Counted from the stretch's first letter, positions 1-7,083 are shown. The stretch is 8,116 bases of DNA from Natronohydrobacter sp. (GCA_007118445.1 SKRP01000246.1:1-8116), one strand, 5' to 3'. The notes: a model not told the origin generated them from the letters alone. Numbers and translations are program-made.

Positions 1-692
1 AAACCATGGCCTCCTGCGCGCTGGCGCAGCTGGTCCGCCCCGGCGCGCCTGTGGTGCTGGGGGCCTTCCTGTCATCCATGTCGCTGCGCACGGGCTCGCC
101 GACTTTCGGCACGCCGGAACCTGCGCTGGGCTCGCTGGTCATGGGGCAGTTGGCGCGGCGGCTGAACCTGCCCTTGCGCTGCGCGGGGAATTTCAGCACC
201 TCGAAAGCGCCCGACGGGCAGGCGCTGCAGCAGGGCATGATGTCGATGATGTCGGCCATTCAGGGCGGCGCAAATTACATCCTGCATTCCGCAGGTTTCG
301 TCGATGGGCTGCTGTCGATGTCCTATGAGAAGATGATCATGGACATGGATATGTGCGGCGCGCTGCATGCCTATCTGGCGGGGCTGGAGGTCAATGACGA
401 TACACTGGCCTTTGAAGCGCTGGCGCAATACGGCCCGGGCGAGCATCTCTTCGGCACGGATCACACGTTGCGCCATTATGAAACAGCCTATTGGGACAGT
501 GGCTTCAATGATGATCGCACCTATGAAACCTGGTTCGAGACTGGCAGTGTGGACGCTGCCGAGCGCGCCAACCAGCGCTGGAAGGATGTGCTGGCGCGCT
601 ATCAGCCACCGCCCATGGATACGGGCGTGGCCGAGGCGCTGAGTGATTTCGTTGCGCGCAGGAAGGCCGCGATGCCCGATGCGTGGTATTGA
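1..692 (+). CDS. Trimethylamine methyltransferase (MttB) family protein, C-terminal part (5' truncated by window)
   Basis: The reading frame is open to the left edge and ends with TGA at 690-692, so about 229 C-terminal residues are visible. MttB-family proteins are usually about 480-520 residues, so roughly half is missing; the ATG at 6 is an internal Met, not a proven start. Family hallmarks, recognised from memory, are the run after PVVLGAF, the SPTFGTPEPA segment, the AGNFSTSKAPDGQ segment and the GANYILHSAG core. The family transfers a methyl group from a (usually quaternary) amine to a cytoplasmic corrinoid protein. Where the methanogen enzyme has pyrrolysine (GA-O-SDSK), this protein has Phe (TTC, 192-194), placing it in the non-pyrrolysine group that includes the glycine betaine enzyme MtgB and the proline betaine enzyme MtpB. 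Its substrate cannot be read from the sequence. The next gene starts 9 nt downstream, indicating an operon with the flavoproteins. Confidence 0.9.
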   Translation, partial: TMASCALAQLVRPGAPVVLGAFLSSMSLRTGSPTFGTPEPALGSLVMGQLARRLNLPLRCAGNFSTSKAPDGQALQQGMMSMMSAIQGGANYILHSAGFVDGLLSMSYEKMIMDMDMCGALHAYLAGLEVNDDTLAFEALAQYGPGEHLFGTDHTLRHYETAYWDSGFNDDRTYETWFETGSVDAAERANQRWKDVLARYQPPPMDTGVAEALSDFVARRKAAMPDAWY

Positions 693-701
693 GAGGGACC
701 C

Positions 702-2747
702 ATGTCGAACGATCCGCTGCTCCAGCCCTACCAGTTGAAACACCTGAGCTTGCGCAACCGGATCATGACCACAGCGCATGAACCGGCCTATCCCGAAGAG
801 GGCATGCCCAAGGCGCGCTATATCGCCTATCACGCTGCGCGCGCGCAGGCCGGTGTGGCGCTGGCGATGACTGCGGGGTCAGCCGCCGTGTCGCGCGACA
901 GCCCGCCTGTGTTCAACAATATCCTGGCCTGGAAGGATGAGGTCGTCCCCCATATCCGGGCGCTGAGTCATGCCTGCCATGAGCATGGCTGCGCCGTGAT
1001 GATCCAGTTGACCCATCTGGGGCGGCGCACAGGCTGGAACAAGGGCGACTGGCTGCCCTCGGTCTCGTCCAGCAAACACCGCGAACCCGCGCATCGGGCT
1101 TTTCCGAAACTGGCCGAGGATTGGGATATCGCGCGGATCATCGCCGATTTCGCGGATGCCACGGAACGGATGCAGGCGGGCGGCATGGATGGGGTGGAAT
1201 TGCAGGTCTATGGTCATCTGCTCGATCAGTTCTGGTCGCCCCTGACCAATGATCTGGACGGGCCTTATGGCGGGCATGATCTGGACACCCGGATGCAACT
1301 GCTGATGGATGTGCTGCGCGGCATTCGGGCGCGGGTGGGCGACGGGTTTATCGTCGGTGTGCGCTATACCGCCGACGAGGTGGCGAAGGGGGGCATTGAT
1401 GCCGCCGAGGGGCTGGAGATCTCGAAGCGGCTGGCTGCCTGCGGAATGGTCGATTTCCTCAACGTCATTCGCGGACGCATCCATACCGACCCGGCCATGA
1501 CCGATGTGATCCCGGTGCAGGGCATGGCCTATGCGCCGCATCTGGATTTCGCGGGCGCTGTGCGCGCGGCCACGGGGATGCCCACCTTTCATGCCGCGCG
1601 TATTCCCGATGTGGCGACGGCGCGCCATGCGGTGGCCTCGGGGCTGCTGGATATGGTTGGCATGACCCGCGCGCATATGGCCGACCCGCATATCGTGCAG
1701 AAAATCCGCGAGGGGCGCGAGGATGATATCCGCCCCTGTGTGGGTGCCACCTATTGTCTGGACCGCATCTATCAGGCGGGTGAGGCTTTGTGCATCCATA
1801 ACGCCGCCACAGGCCGCGAGCTGAGCATGCCGCACCAGATCCCCCCTGCCGGGACGCGCCAGCGGGTGGTCGTGGTCGGCGCAGGCCCCGCCGGGCTGGA
1901 AGCCGCGCGCGTCGCCGCCGAGCGCGGGCATGATGTCACTGTGTTCGAGGCCCAGCCCGATCCCGGCGGCCAGATTCGTCTGACCGCGCAGAACCCGCGC
2001 AGACGCGAGATGATCGGCATCATCGACTGGCGCATGGCCCAATGCGCGGCCCGTGATGTGGTGTTTCATTTCAATACCTTTGCGGAAGCTGATGATATCA
2101 CTGCGCTTGATCCGGATGTGGTGATCATCGCCACAGGCGGTCTGCCCAATACCGAACTGTTTGAGACCAGCGCGGAAAACCCGCATGTGATCAGCGCCTG
2201 GGACATGATCGCAGGCGATGTGAAACCCGCCGCGCATGTGCTGGTCTATGACGAGGCAGGCGACCATCCCGGCCTGATGGCCGCCGAGGTCGCGGCCAAT
2301 GCAGGCGCGCGGGTCGAGGTGATGACCCCCGACCGCAGTTTCGCCCCCGAGATCATGGGCATGAACCTTGTCCCCTATATGCGCGCTCTGCAGGACAGGG
2401 ATACCACCTTCACGGTCGCGCGCCGCCTGCTGGACGTGGCGCGCGACGGCAACCGCCTGCGCGCCACGATCGGCACCGATTACAGCGACCACTGCACGAC
2501 CCGGCACTATGATCAGGTGGTGGTCAATTACGGCACCATGCCGCTGGATGATCTGTATTTCGCACTGAAACCCCTGTCGGCAAATCTGGGCGCCGTGGAT
2601 CACGACGCCCTGGTCGCAGGACGCGCGCAAGACCTGATCCGCAATCCCGAAGGCCGCTTCCGCCTGTTCCGCATCGGCGACGCGGTCAGCGCGCGCAACA
2701 CCCATGCCGCAATTTATGACGCGCTACGGCTGATGAAGGATATCTGA
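702..2747 (+). CDS. NADH:flavin oxidoreductase/FAD-dependent N-demethylase, DgcA / N-methylproline demethylase type
   Basis: 681 residues, the usual length for the TMADH/2,4-dienoyl-CoA reductase architecture. Residues about 1-335 form the FMN-binding TIM barrel (LRNRI at 17-21, YGH at 170-172 in the active-site region, DQFWSP just after). A cysteine motif follows (C346, C352, C364), then an FAD/NAD(P) Rossmann region starting at GAGPAG near 393. The CVGATYCLDRIY stretch and the ALCIHNAATGRE run resemble proteins annotated as dimethylglycine catabolism DgcA or N-methylproline/stachydrine demethylase; the expected reaction is oxidative N-demethylation of a tertiary amine in the cytoplasm. Position 349, aligned with the second Fe-S cysteine of TMADH, is Ala. 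Glu27 replaces the TMADH cysteine that binds FMN covalently, so FMN should be non-covalent. The start is supported by GAGAGGG at 691-697, which overlaps the preceding stop. The gap to the next gene is only 4 nt. The family is certain, the substrate is not. Confidence 0.92.
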   Translation: MSNDPLLQPYQLKHLSLRNRIMTTAHEPAYPEEGMPKARYIAYHAARAQAGVALAMTAGSAAVSRDSPPVFNNILAWKDEVVPHIRALSHACHEHGCAVMIQLTHLGRRTGWNKGDWLPSVSSSKHREPAHRAFPKLAEDWDIARIIADFADATERMQAGGMDGVELQVYGHLLDQFWSPLTNDLDGPYGGHDLDTRMQLLMDVLRGIRARVGDGFIVGVRYTADEVAKGGIDAAEGLEISKRLAACGMVDFLNVIRGRIHTDPAMTDVIPVQGMAYAPHLDFAGAVRAATGMPTFHAARIPDVATARHAVASGLLDMVGMTRAHMADPHIVQKIREGREDDIRPCVGATYCLDRIYQAGEALCIHNAATGRELSMPHQIPPAGTRQRVVVVGAGPAGLEAARVAAERGHDVTVFEAQPDPGGQIRLTAQNPRRREMIGIIDWRMAQCAARDVVFHFNTFAEADDITALDPDVVIIATGGLPNTELFETSAENPHVISAWDMIAGDVKPAAHVLVYDEAGDHPGLMAAEVAANAGARVEVMTPDRSFAPEIMGMNLVPYMRALQDRDTTFTVARRLLDVARDGNRLRATIGTDYSDHCTTRHYDQVVVNYGTMPLDDLYFALKPLSANLGAVDHDALVAGRAQDLIRNPEGRFRLFRIGDAVSARNTHAAIYDALRLMKDI

Positions 2748-2751
2748 CCGC

Positions 2752-4731
2752 ATGGGCCTGAGCCACGTCTTCAAACCAATGACCCTGCGCCACAAGACCC
2801 TGCGCAACCGGATCGTCTTTGGCGCACATACCACCAACATGGCCGAGGGTGGCCTGCCCGGTGACCGGCATCTGGGCTATTATCTGGAACGCGCGCGCGG
2901 CGGCGCAGCGATGATCACGGTCGAGCCGATGCCTGTGCATCCTGCCGCCGTGCTGACGCGTGGCAATTTCCGCCCCGGTTGCGACAGCGTGATCGCGCCT
3001 TTCCAGCGCCTGACGGATGCCTGCAAGGCCGAAGGCGCGGTGATGATCCAGCAGCTTTACCATGTCGGCGCGCATGGCGACTGGGATAATAGCTGGCATG
3101 CAAACTGGTCGCCTTCGGGCGGGCCGAGCTATCACGACAATGATGGCAGCCACGCCATGACCGAGGCCGAAATCGAGGACACCATCGACGGTTTCGTGCA
3201 GGCCGCGCTGCGCTGCCAGAAGGCAGGCTTTGACGGGGTCGAGGTCTGGGCGGCCTATCACAGCCTGCTTGACCAGTTCTGGACGCCGTTTTCCAACCAG
3301 CGCAGCGATCAATGGGGCGGGTCGCTGGAAAACCGCACACGGCTGTCGCGCGAAATCCTGCGCCGCATCCGTGCCGCCTGCGGGGAGGAGTTCATCATCG
3401 GGCTGTCGGTCTCTGAGGATCTCGAAAGCAACGTGCTGCCTGACCGGGACGAAATGCAGCGCATCATCGCCCGGCATGATGCCGAGGCGATGATGGATTA
3501 TGTGACGGTCGGCGCGGGCAGCTATATCGCCTTTCAGAAGATCATCCCCAGCTTCCAGTTCGCTGAAAATCTGGGCGTCGATCTGGCGGCGGCTCTGAAA
3601 TCCGCCGGGCTGAAGGCGCGCGTCATCGCTGAAGCGGGCATTCGGACGCCCGAGAACGCCAATACTGTGCTGGGCGCCGGTCAGGCCGATCTGGTGGCCA
3701 TCGTGCGCGGCCAGATCGCCGATCCGCATCTTGTGACCAAGGCGCAGGCGGGTCGAGCGCAGGATATCCGTGGCTGCCTGTCGTGCAATCAGCAATGCTG
3801 GGGGCGGCGCGGGCGCGACTATTACATCTCCTGCCTGATCAACCCCTCGGTCGGGCATGAGCATGAATGGGGCGGCGGGCGGTTCGCTCCGACCGAAACC
3901 CCGCAGCGCGTTCTGGTGGTCGGCGGCGGTCCTGCCGGGCTGGAGGCCGCGCGCGTCGCCGCCTTGCGCGGCCATGACGTGATCCTGGCTGAGGCCGCCC
4001 CGCATCTCGGCGGGGCGTTCCGTCTGGCCGGGCTGCAACCGCGCCGCGCCCAGATCCTGGATCTGATCGACTGGTATGAACGCCAGTTGAACAAGCTCGG
4101 GGTCGATATCCGTCTGAACACCTTTATGGAGGCCGAGGAAATCGCCGCGATGGATGCTGCGCGCGTGGTGCTGGCCACCGGGGCGCAGCCCGATGCCTCC
4201 GGCTTCCAGAAGGCCCTGCCCCATATCGCGCAATTGCCCGGAGCAGAGCGCGGAAATGTGGCCACAGTGGAGGATATCATGTCGCGCGCCGCGCGTCCGG
4301 GCCAGAATGTCGTCTTGCTGGACGAAGGCGGGCACTGGCGCGGGGTCGGCACGGCCTGGCATCTGGCGGCGGCAGGCCATGCGGTCACTGTCGTCACGCC
4401 AGATGCGATGGGTGCGCAGGCGCTGGCGCGCATGGCCTCGGACGGGACGGCGCGGGCGGAACTGGCGCGGCTGGGCGTGCGCTTTGTGACCGAACATGCG
4501 ATCATCGAATGGACCGGGCAGGCGGCGCGCTGCATCTCGCTTCTGACCAGCGTCGAACAGGAAATCGCCGCGGACACGCTGGTCCTGGCCACTGGCAACA
4601 GGGCTGATCCTGCCCTGGCCGATGTGTTGCGCGGGCTTGGCCTTGCGCCTCTGGTGATTGGCGATGCTCTGGCACCACGTCAGGCTGCGGCGGCAATCCG
4701 GGACGGGCTTTACATGATGAAGGATATCTGA
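2752..4731 (+). CDS. NADH:flavin oxidoreductase, TMADH/2,4-dienoyl-CoA reductase-like (second, tandem paralog)
   Basis: 659 residues with the same layout as the upstream gene. An OYE-like FMN barrel (LRNRI at 17-21; Y169-H170; DQFWTPFSN; QWGGSLENR) is followed by a complete four-cysteine 4Fe-4S motif C342-x2-C345-x3-C349-x11-C361. An FAD-binding Rossmann segment with GGGPAG starts at about 391. The Fe-S spacing and the CNQQC / CLINP context match the E. coli FadH-type pattern better than that of TMADH. Thr27 replaces the TMADH covalent-FMN cysteine. The start at 2752 lies 4 nt after the preceding stop, with AAGGA at 2737-2741 as a rather distant possible ribosome site. The last 17 nt (4715-4731) are identical to the end of the upstream gene, consistent with common descent by tandem duplication. 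The operon context suggests a second demethylation or reduction step on a methylated amine, but no substrate can be assigned. No clear terminator follows it. Confidence 0.9.
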   Translation: MGLSHVFKPMTLRHKTLRNRIVFGAHTTNMAEGGLPGDRHLGYYLERARGGAAMITVEPMPVHPAAVLTRGNFRPGCDSVIAPFQRLTDACKAEGAVMIQQLYHVGAHGDWDNSWHANWSPSGGPSYHDNDGSHAMTEAEIEDTIDGFVQAALRCQKAGFDGVEVWAAYHSLLDQFWTPFSNQRSDQWGGSLENRTRLSREILRRIRAACGEEFIIGLSVSEDLESNVLPDRDEMQRIIARHDAEAMMDYVTVGAGSYIAFQKIIPSFQFAENLGVDLAAALKSAGLKARVIAEAGIRTPENANTVLGAGQADLVAIVRGQIADPHLVTKAQAGRAQDIRGCLSCNQQCWGRRGRDYYISCLINPSVGHEHEWGGGRFAPTETPQRVLVVGGGPAGLEAARVAALRGHDVILAEAAPHLGGAFRLAGLQPRRAQILDLIDWYERQLNKLGVDIRLNTFMEAEEIAAMDAARVVLATGAQPDASGFQKALPHIAQLPGAERGNVATVEDIMSRAARPGQNVVLLDEGGHWRGVGTAWHLAAAGHAVTVVTPDAMGAQALARMASDGTARAELARLGVRFVTEHAIIEWTGQAARCISLLTSVEQEIAADTLVLATGNRADPALADVLRGLGLAPLVIGDALAPRQAAAAIRDGLYMMKDI

Positions 4732-5272
4732 TCCTCTGTCGCTGAACAGGCCCTGATACGACAGCTGTCTATGTCAGTCCCCGGACACGAACCATGCTGC
4801 GCAATCGGTTTGTTCCGCATTTCCTGCGACCATCGCAAGGGGTTGTTCGTCCATGAAACCCATGATCGCCTGCCCCGGCGGGGCTGGTTCGGCATCGGTC
4901 GCCGCCGGAAATGGGGGACGTATTCCAGGAACAGCCAAACGGCCTTGAGAATGCCGCCTGGGTCTTGAACAAGAAACTCTCTCGGAAAGCCGGGGCGTGT
5001 TCAATCTGTGACGACAAAGTTTCCGAAAATCAGCCCATCTCACCAAACTAACCCGCTGGAAAATAATGCAGTGCCTGACAAAAATCCGCTCAAATGACGC
5101 TCAGAGATGTCGAAGTTCGGACCACCGGCAACCCGCCGGGATCATATAGCGGCGGCAACAGGCTGCTGAACTTGCCGCGCGCCCATCCATCGCAGATTAT
5201 TGAGCGACCGACAGGGTCAGGAGGCGCGGATATCAGTCCGCCATCCGTTACGAAGGGCATAAGGGGTATTCG
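4732..5272. other. 541-bp intergenic stretch without a convincing gene
   Basis: Short open frames exist on both strands (for example minus 4774-5046 and plus 5094-5288). None has a good ribosome site together with a recognisable protein motif, and none resembles a transposase or a known small-protein family to me. It contains small dyads: a 10-bp palindrome at 4760-4769, GCCCC-GGC-GGGGC at 4872-4884, and CCGGC-N5-GCCGG at 5125-5139. None is followed by a T-run, so I do not call terminators. The stretch probably holds the end of the amine operon transcript and the promoter of the cytochrome c unit. Confidence 0.5.
5172..5200 (+). promoter_or_regulatory. Weak candidate sigma-70-type promoter for the cytochrome c unit
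   Basis: TTGCCG (5172-5177) and GATTAT (5195-5200) are separated by 17 bp. Each hexamer matches 4 of 6 consensus positions. A start near 5207 would give a leader of about 65 nt before the cytochrome c ATG. Matches of this quality occur by chance, so this is only a candidate. Confidence 0.2.
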
Positions 5273-5731
5273 ATGGAGACAATCATGATCTGGCCGCGTG
5301 CAACTGGCGCAAAAACAGCCGCTTTTTTCGGTTGGATGGCTTGCATGTCAGCTGGCCCGATCCTCTCGGATGAGCCGGAGCCGGGCGCTATGCTCTATGA
5401 TCAGCATTGCGCCGCCTGCCACGGCGCAGAACTGGAAGGTGCCCCCGACTGGCAACGACCCGGACCCGATGGCCTGCTTCCCGCACCGCCGCATGACGAG
5501 ACGGGACATACCTGGCATCATGGCGACATCATGCTGTTCGACTATACCAAACGTGGCGGGCAGGCCTATCTTGACGATCTGGGGGTAGCCTTCGAGTCGG
5601 GCATGCCTGCCTTTGGCGATATCCTGACCGATCACGAGATCAAGGCGATCCTGGCCTTTATCCGCTCCACCTGGCCCGCGCGGATACAGGAGATTCAGGC
5701 AGCGCGCACAGCGGCCGAACGCGCGGAATAA
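5273..5731 (+). CDS. Exported monoheme class I-type cytochrome c
   Basis: 152 residues. The N-terminus has basic residues (R9, K14) then a hydrophobic stretch (about 15-31), reading as a signal peptide; Cys24 in W-M-A-C is only a poor lipobox, so a soluble or membrane-tethered periplasmic protein is more likely than a lipoprotein. The heme-attachment motif is C46-A-A-C49-H50. The likely distal ligand is Met111 in GMPAFGD, followed by a C-terminal helix (DHEIKAILAFIRSTWP) typical of small class I cytochromes. The middle is rich in His (HDETGHTWHH, about 74-83). The ATG at 5273 has AAGGGG at 5261-5266 (6-nt spacing); the in-frame ATG at 5285 with GGAGA is an alternative that would remove four residues. 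Its role should be periplasmic electron transfer; partner unknown. The next gene begins 28 nt downstream and is probably cotranscribed. Similar cytochromes are, as I recall, often near copper-resistance genes. Confidence 0.88.
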   Translation: METIMIWPRATGAKTAAFFGWMACMSAGPILSDEPEPGAMLYDQHCAACHGAELEGAPDWQRPGPDGLLPAPPHDETGHTWHHGDIMLFDYTKRGGQAYLDDLGVAFESGMPAFGDILTDHEIKAILAFIRSTWPARIQEIQAARTAAERAE

Positions 5732-5759
5732 GACCAGTTTCCCGCCGCAGGAGGCGCGC

Positions 5760-6416
5760 ATGGCCAGAGGGCAGGACAGCGATATCATCACCTGGCTCGA
5801 CCGGCATTTTTCCATGCATCTGCCCTTCAGTCGCTTTGCGCGAAATGTGGCTCTGCTCAGCATCACGGGTCTCGGGCCCGTGCTGGCCCTCTATATCGCG
5901 CTCGCCCCTGGTCTGGGGCCGCATCTGTGGCAGTCAGGCGCGGCGCTGGGGCGGTTTGCGCGCCAGATCGTCACCAATGGTCTGCCTGTGGTGTTTGTCG
6001 TCAACGCGCTGGGGCTGATCCTGTTTGCGCAGTTGCGCGCCCGGCGGATGGCCCCGCTGCGCGTGCTGGCGCTCGATATCCCGGCCCGGATCGGGGCGTT
6101 TGTCGGGCTGCATCTGGCAATCTATCCGGCCTCAGCCATGCTGTTCGGCTCTTTTGGCGGCGACCCGGCGCAGGCGCTGCGTGTCACCGGCCCGACGCTG
6201 GCAAGCTCGGCAGGCTTTGCCAATCTGTCAGGCGTCTATCTCTACGCGACGCTGGTCAGCGCCCTGCCCCTGCATATGGCGCTGGCAGGGCAGGTTCTGG
6301 CACAGCGGCGACCCGCCACCCAACCGCACACGCTATTTCTGGCAGCGCTGGGAATATTCGCAATGCAGGCGCTCATTCTGACAGGGGTTGCATTGCTTAT
6401 CGGGCGGATGATCTGA
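5760..6416 (+). CDS. Unrecognised integral membrane protein (about five TM segments)
   Basis: 218 residues; I do not recognise the family. The start is well supported by AGGAGG at 5749-5754, five nt before the ATG. After a short amphipathic N-terminus (about 1-27) I see hydrophobic segments at about residues 30-52, 69-91, 103-130, 153-180 and 192-218, so four to six membrane passes. An RARR cluster after the second segment suggests a cytoplasmic loop. No Cys-x-x-Cys, His-rich or ATP-binding motif is visible, so no catalytic function can be proposed. It follows the cytochrome c gene by 28 nt and faces the copper genes across a hairpin. It could anchor or serve a membrane partner of the cytochrome, but this is only positional inference. 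The GC-rich codon use matches its neighbours, and the strong Shine-Dalgarno and intact frame argue that it is a real gene. Confidence 0.8.
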   Translation: MARGQDSDIITWLDRHFSMHLPFSRFARNVALLSITGLGPVLALYIALAPGLGPHLWQSGAALGRFARQIVTNGLPVVFVVNALGLILFAQLRARRMAPLRVLALDIPARIGAFVGLHLAIYPASAMLFGSFGGDPAQALRVTGPTLASSAGFANLSGVYLYATLVSALPLHMALAGQVLAQRRPATQPHTLFLAALGIFAMQALILTGVALLIGRMI

Positions 6417-6433
6417 GCCACCGGCGCGGAAAC

Positions 6434-6459
6434 CGGCGGGACAGTCAGCCGTCCCGCCG
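6434..6459. terminator. Hairpin between convergent genes, possible bidirectional terminator
   Basis: A perfect 9-bp stem (CGGCGGGAC 6434-6442 / GTCCCGCCG 6451-6459) encloses an 8-nt loop. It lies 17 nt after the membrane-protein stop and just beyond the DUF305 stop at 6468. The following T content is poor on both sides (CTGTTTGT on plus, GGTTTCC on minus), so termination may be weak or partly Rho-dependent. Confidence 0.6.
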
Positions 6460-6467
6460 CCTGTTTG

Positions 6468-6878
6468 TCAGTCGTGCCCGTGCTCGGCGAGCCACGCGCG
6501 CATCATCGCAATCTCGGCTTCCTGCGCTGCGATCACCTCTTCGGCCAGCGCGCGGATATCCGGGTCGGCACCATATTCCAGCACCACCTTGGCCATATCA
6601 ATGGCCCCCTGATGGTGCGGGATCATGCCGCGCACGAAATCGACATCTGCGTCGCCGGTAAAGTCGATATCCATGTCGCGATGCATCACGTCATTCACCG
6701 CCATATAGGCGGCGATGACCGGATCGTCGCTGCTGGTGCCATGCCCGGCATGGGCACCATGGTCCATATGGCCGTGGTCCATTTGACTATGGTCCATCTG
6801 TGCCTGCGCATAAGTCAGCCCGCCAACGGCAAGCGCGGTGCCGATCAGGAATGCCGCAGAAAGTTTGGTAAATTTCAT
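6468..6878 (-). CDS. DUF305 family exported His/Met-rich protein (CopM-like)
   Basis: 136 residues. Signal peptide: basic start (MKFTK), hydrophobic core to about residue 23, and an AQA cleavage site at 24-26. The mature N-terminus has repeated Met-Asp-His units with many His and Met residues (about 28-46), a likely Cu-binding tail. The DUF305 signature follows: VRGMIPHHQGAIDMAK, with the His pair at 88-89, then a helix ending MMRAWLAEHGHD. DUF305 includes cyanobacterial CopM, a periplasmic copper-binding protein, so periplasmic copper binding or detoxification is the likely role; this is family-based inference. The start is supported by AAGGAGA (6891-6885), which overlaps the stop codon of the upstream chaperone gene, leaving a 10-nt gap. 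The two genes are therefore probably one transcript from the minus-strand CueR-like promoter. Confidence 0.92.
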   Translation of the reverse strand: MKFTKLSAAFLIGTALAVGGLTYAQAQMDHSQMDHGHMDHGAHAGHGTSSDDPVIAAYMAVNDVMHRDMDIDFTGDADVDFVRGMIPHHQGAIDMAKVVLEYGADPDIRALAEEVIAAQEAEIAMMRAWLAEHGHD

Positions 6879-6888
6879 GACTGTCTCC

Positions 6889-7083
6889 TTACTGGATTTT
6901 GGCGTCGAAACCGGCAGCGGTCAGCACGGGCAGGAATTCTGCGCCCGGTAGCTTCGATTGCACGGTCAGTTTGCGCGCGGGGGGATCTGCCTCGACCGCA
7001 GCAGCAGGATCGACGCTGTGGATCGCGCGGGTGACACCGCGCACGCAGCCGCCGCAGGTCATGTTCTCGATATGGAATTGCAC
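6889..7083 (-). CDS. copZ: CopZ-like heavy-metal-associated (HMA) metallochaperone, GTG start
   Basis: 64 residues, the usual size of free-standing HMA/CopZ proteins. The metal site is MTCGGC near residues 8-13, followed by the beta-alpha-beta pattern ending in LTAAGFDAKIQ. It should bind Cu(I) in the cytoplasm and pass it to the CopA ATPase encoded divergently. I choose the GTG at 7083-7081 because AAGGAGG sits at 7095-7089, five nt upstream, and the protein then begins directly with QFHIENMTC. A longer open frame runs to 7233, but it crosses the promoter and tandem-repeat region and its extra 50 residues do not look like protein. The gene directly precedes the DUF305 gene. Another metal (Zn, Hg) is possible, but the ATPase and operators favour copper. 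Confidence 0.9.
   Translation of the reverse strand: MQFHIENMTCGGCVRGVTRAIHSVDPAAAVEADPPARKLTVQSKLPGAEFLPVLTAAGFDAKIQ

Noticed and set aside
879..2705. 608-codon open frame on the minus strand opposite the first flavoprotein gene (similarly 72-833 and 2686-4497 minus)
   Set aside because: Very long antisense frames are expected opposite high-GC genes with G/C third positions. These products are rich in His, Arg, Gly and Gln with no domain, while the plus-strand frames carry clear family motifs.
4760..4769. 10-bp palindrome GACAGCTGTC as an operator
   Set aside because: Perfect but short and does not extend outward; no known regulator match that I can name.
4872..4884. GCCCC-GGC-GGGGC dyad as terminator of the amine operon
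   Set aside because: Short stem, 3-nt loop, no T-run, and 140 bp beyond the stop codon.
4774..5046. 90-codon minus-strand frame in the gap after the amine operon
   Set aside because: No recognisable motif; overlaps two other open minus frames of equal quality. It could be a decayed gene, but I cannot support that.
5094..5288. 64-codon plus-strand frame overlapping the cytochrome c start
   Set aside because: Low-complexity product, no good ribosome site and overlap with a well-supported gene.
6465..7034. 189-codon plus-strand frame across the DUF305 and copZ genes
   Set aside because: Antisense to two genes with clear family signatures, ribosome sites and a signal peptide; a shadow frame.
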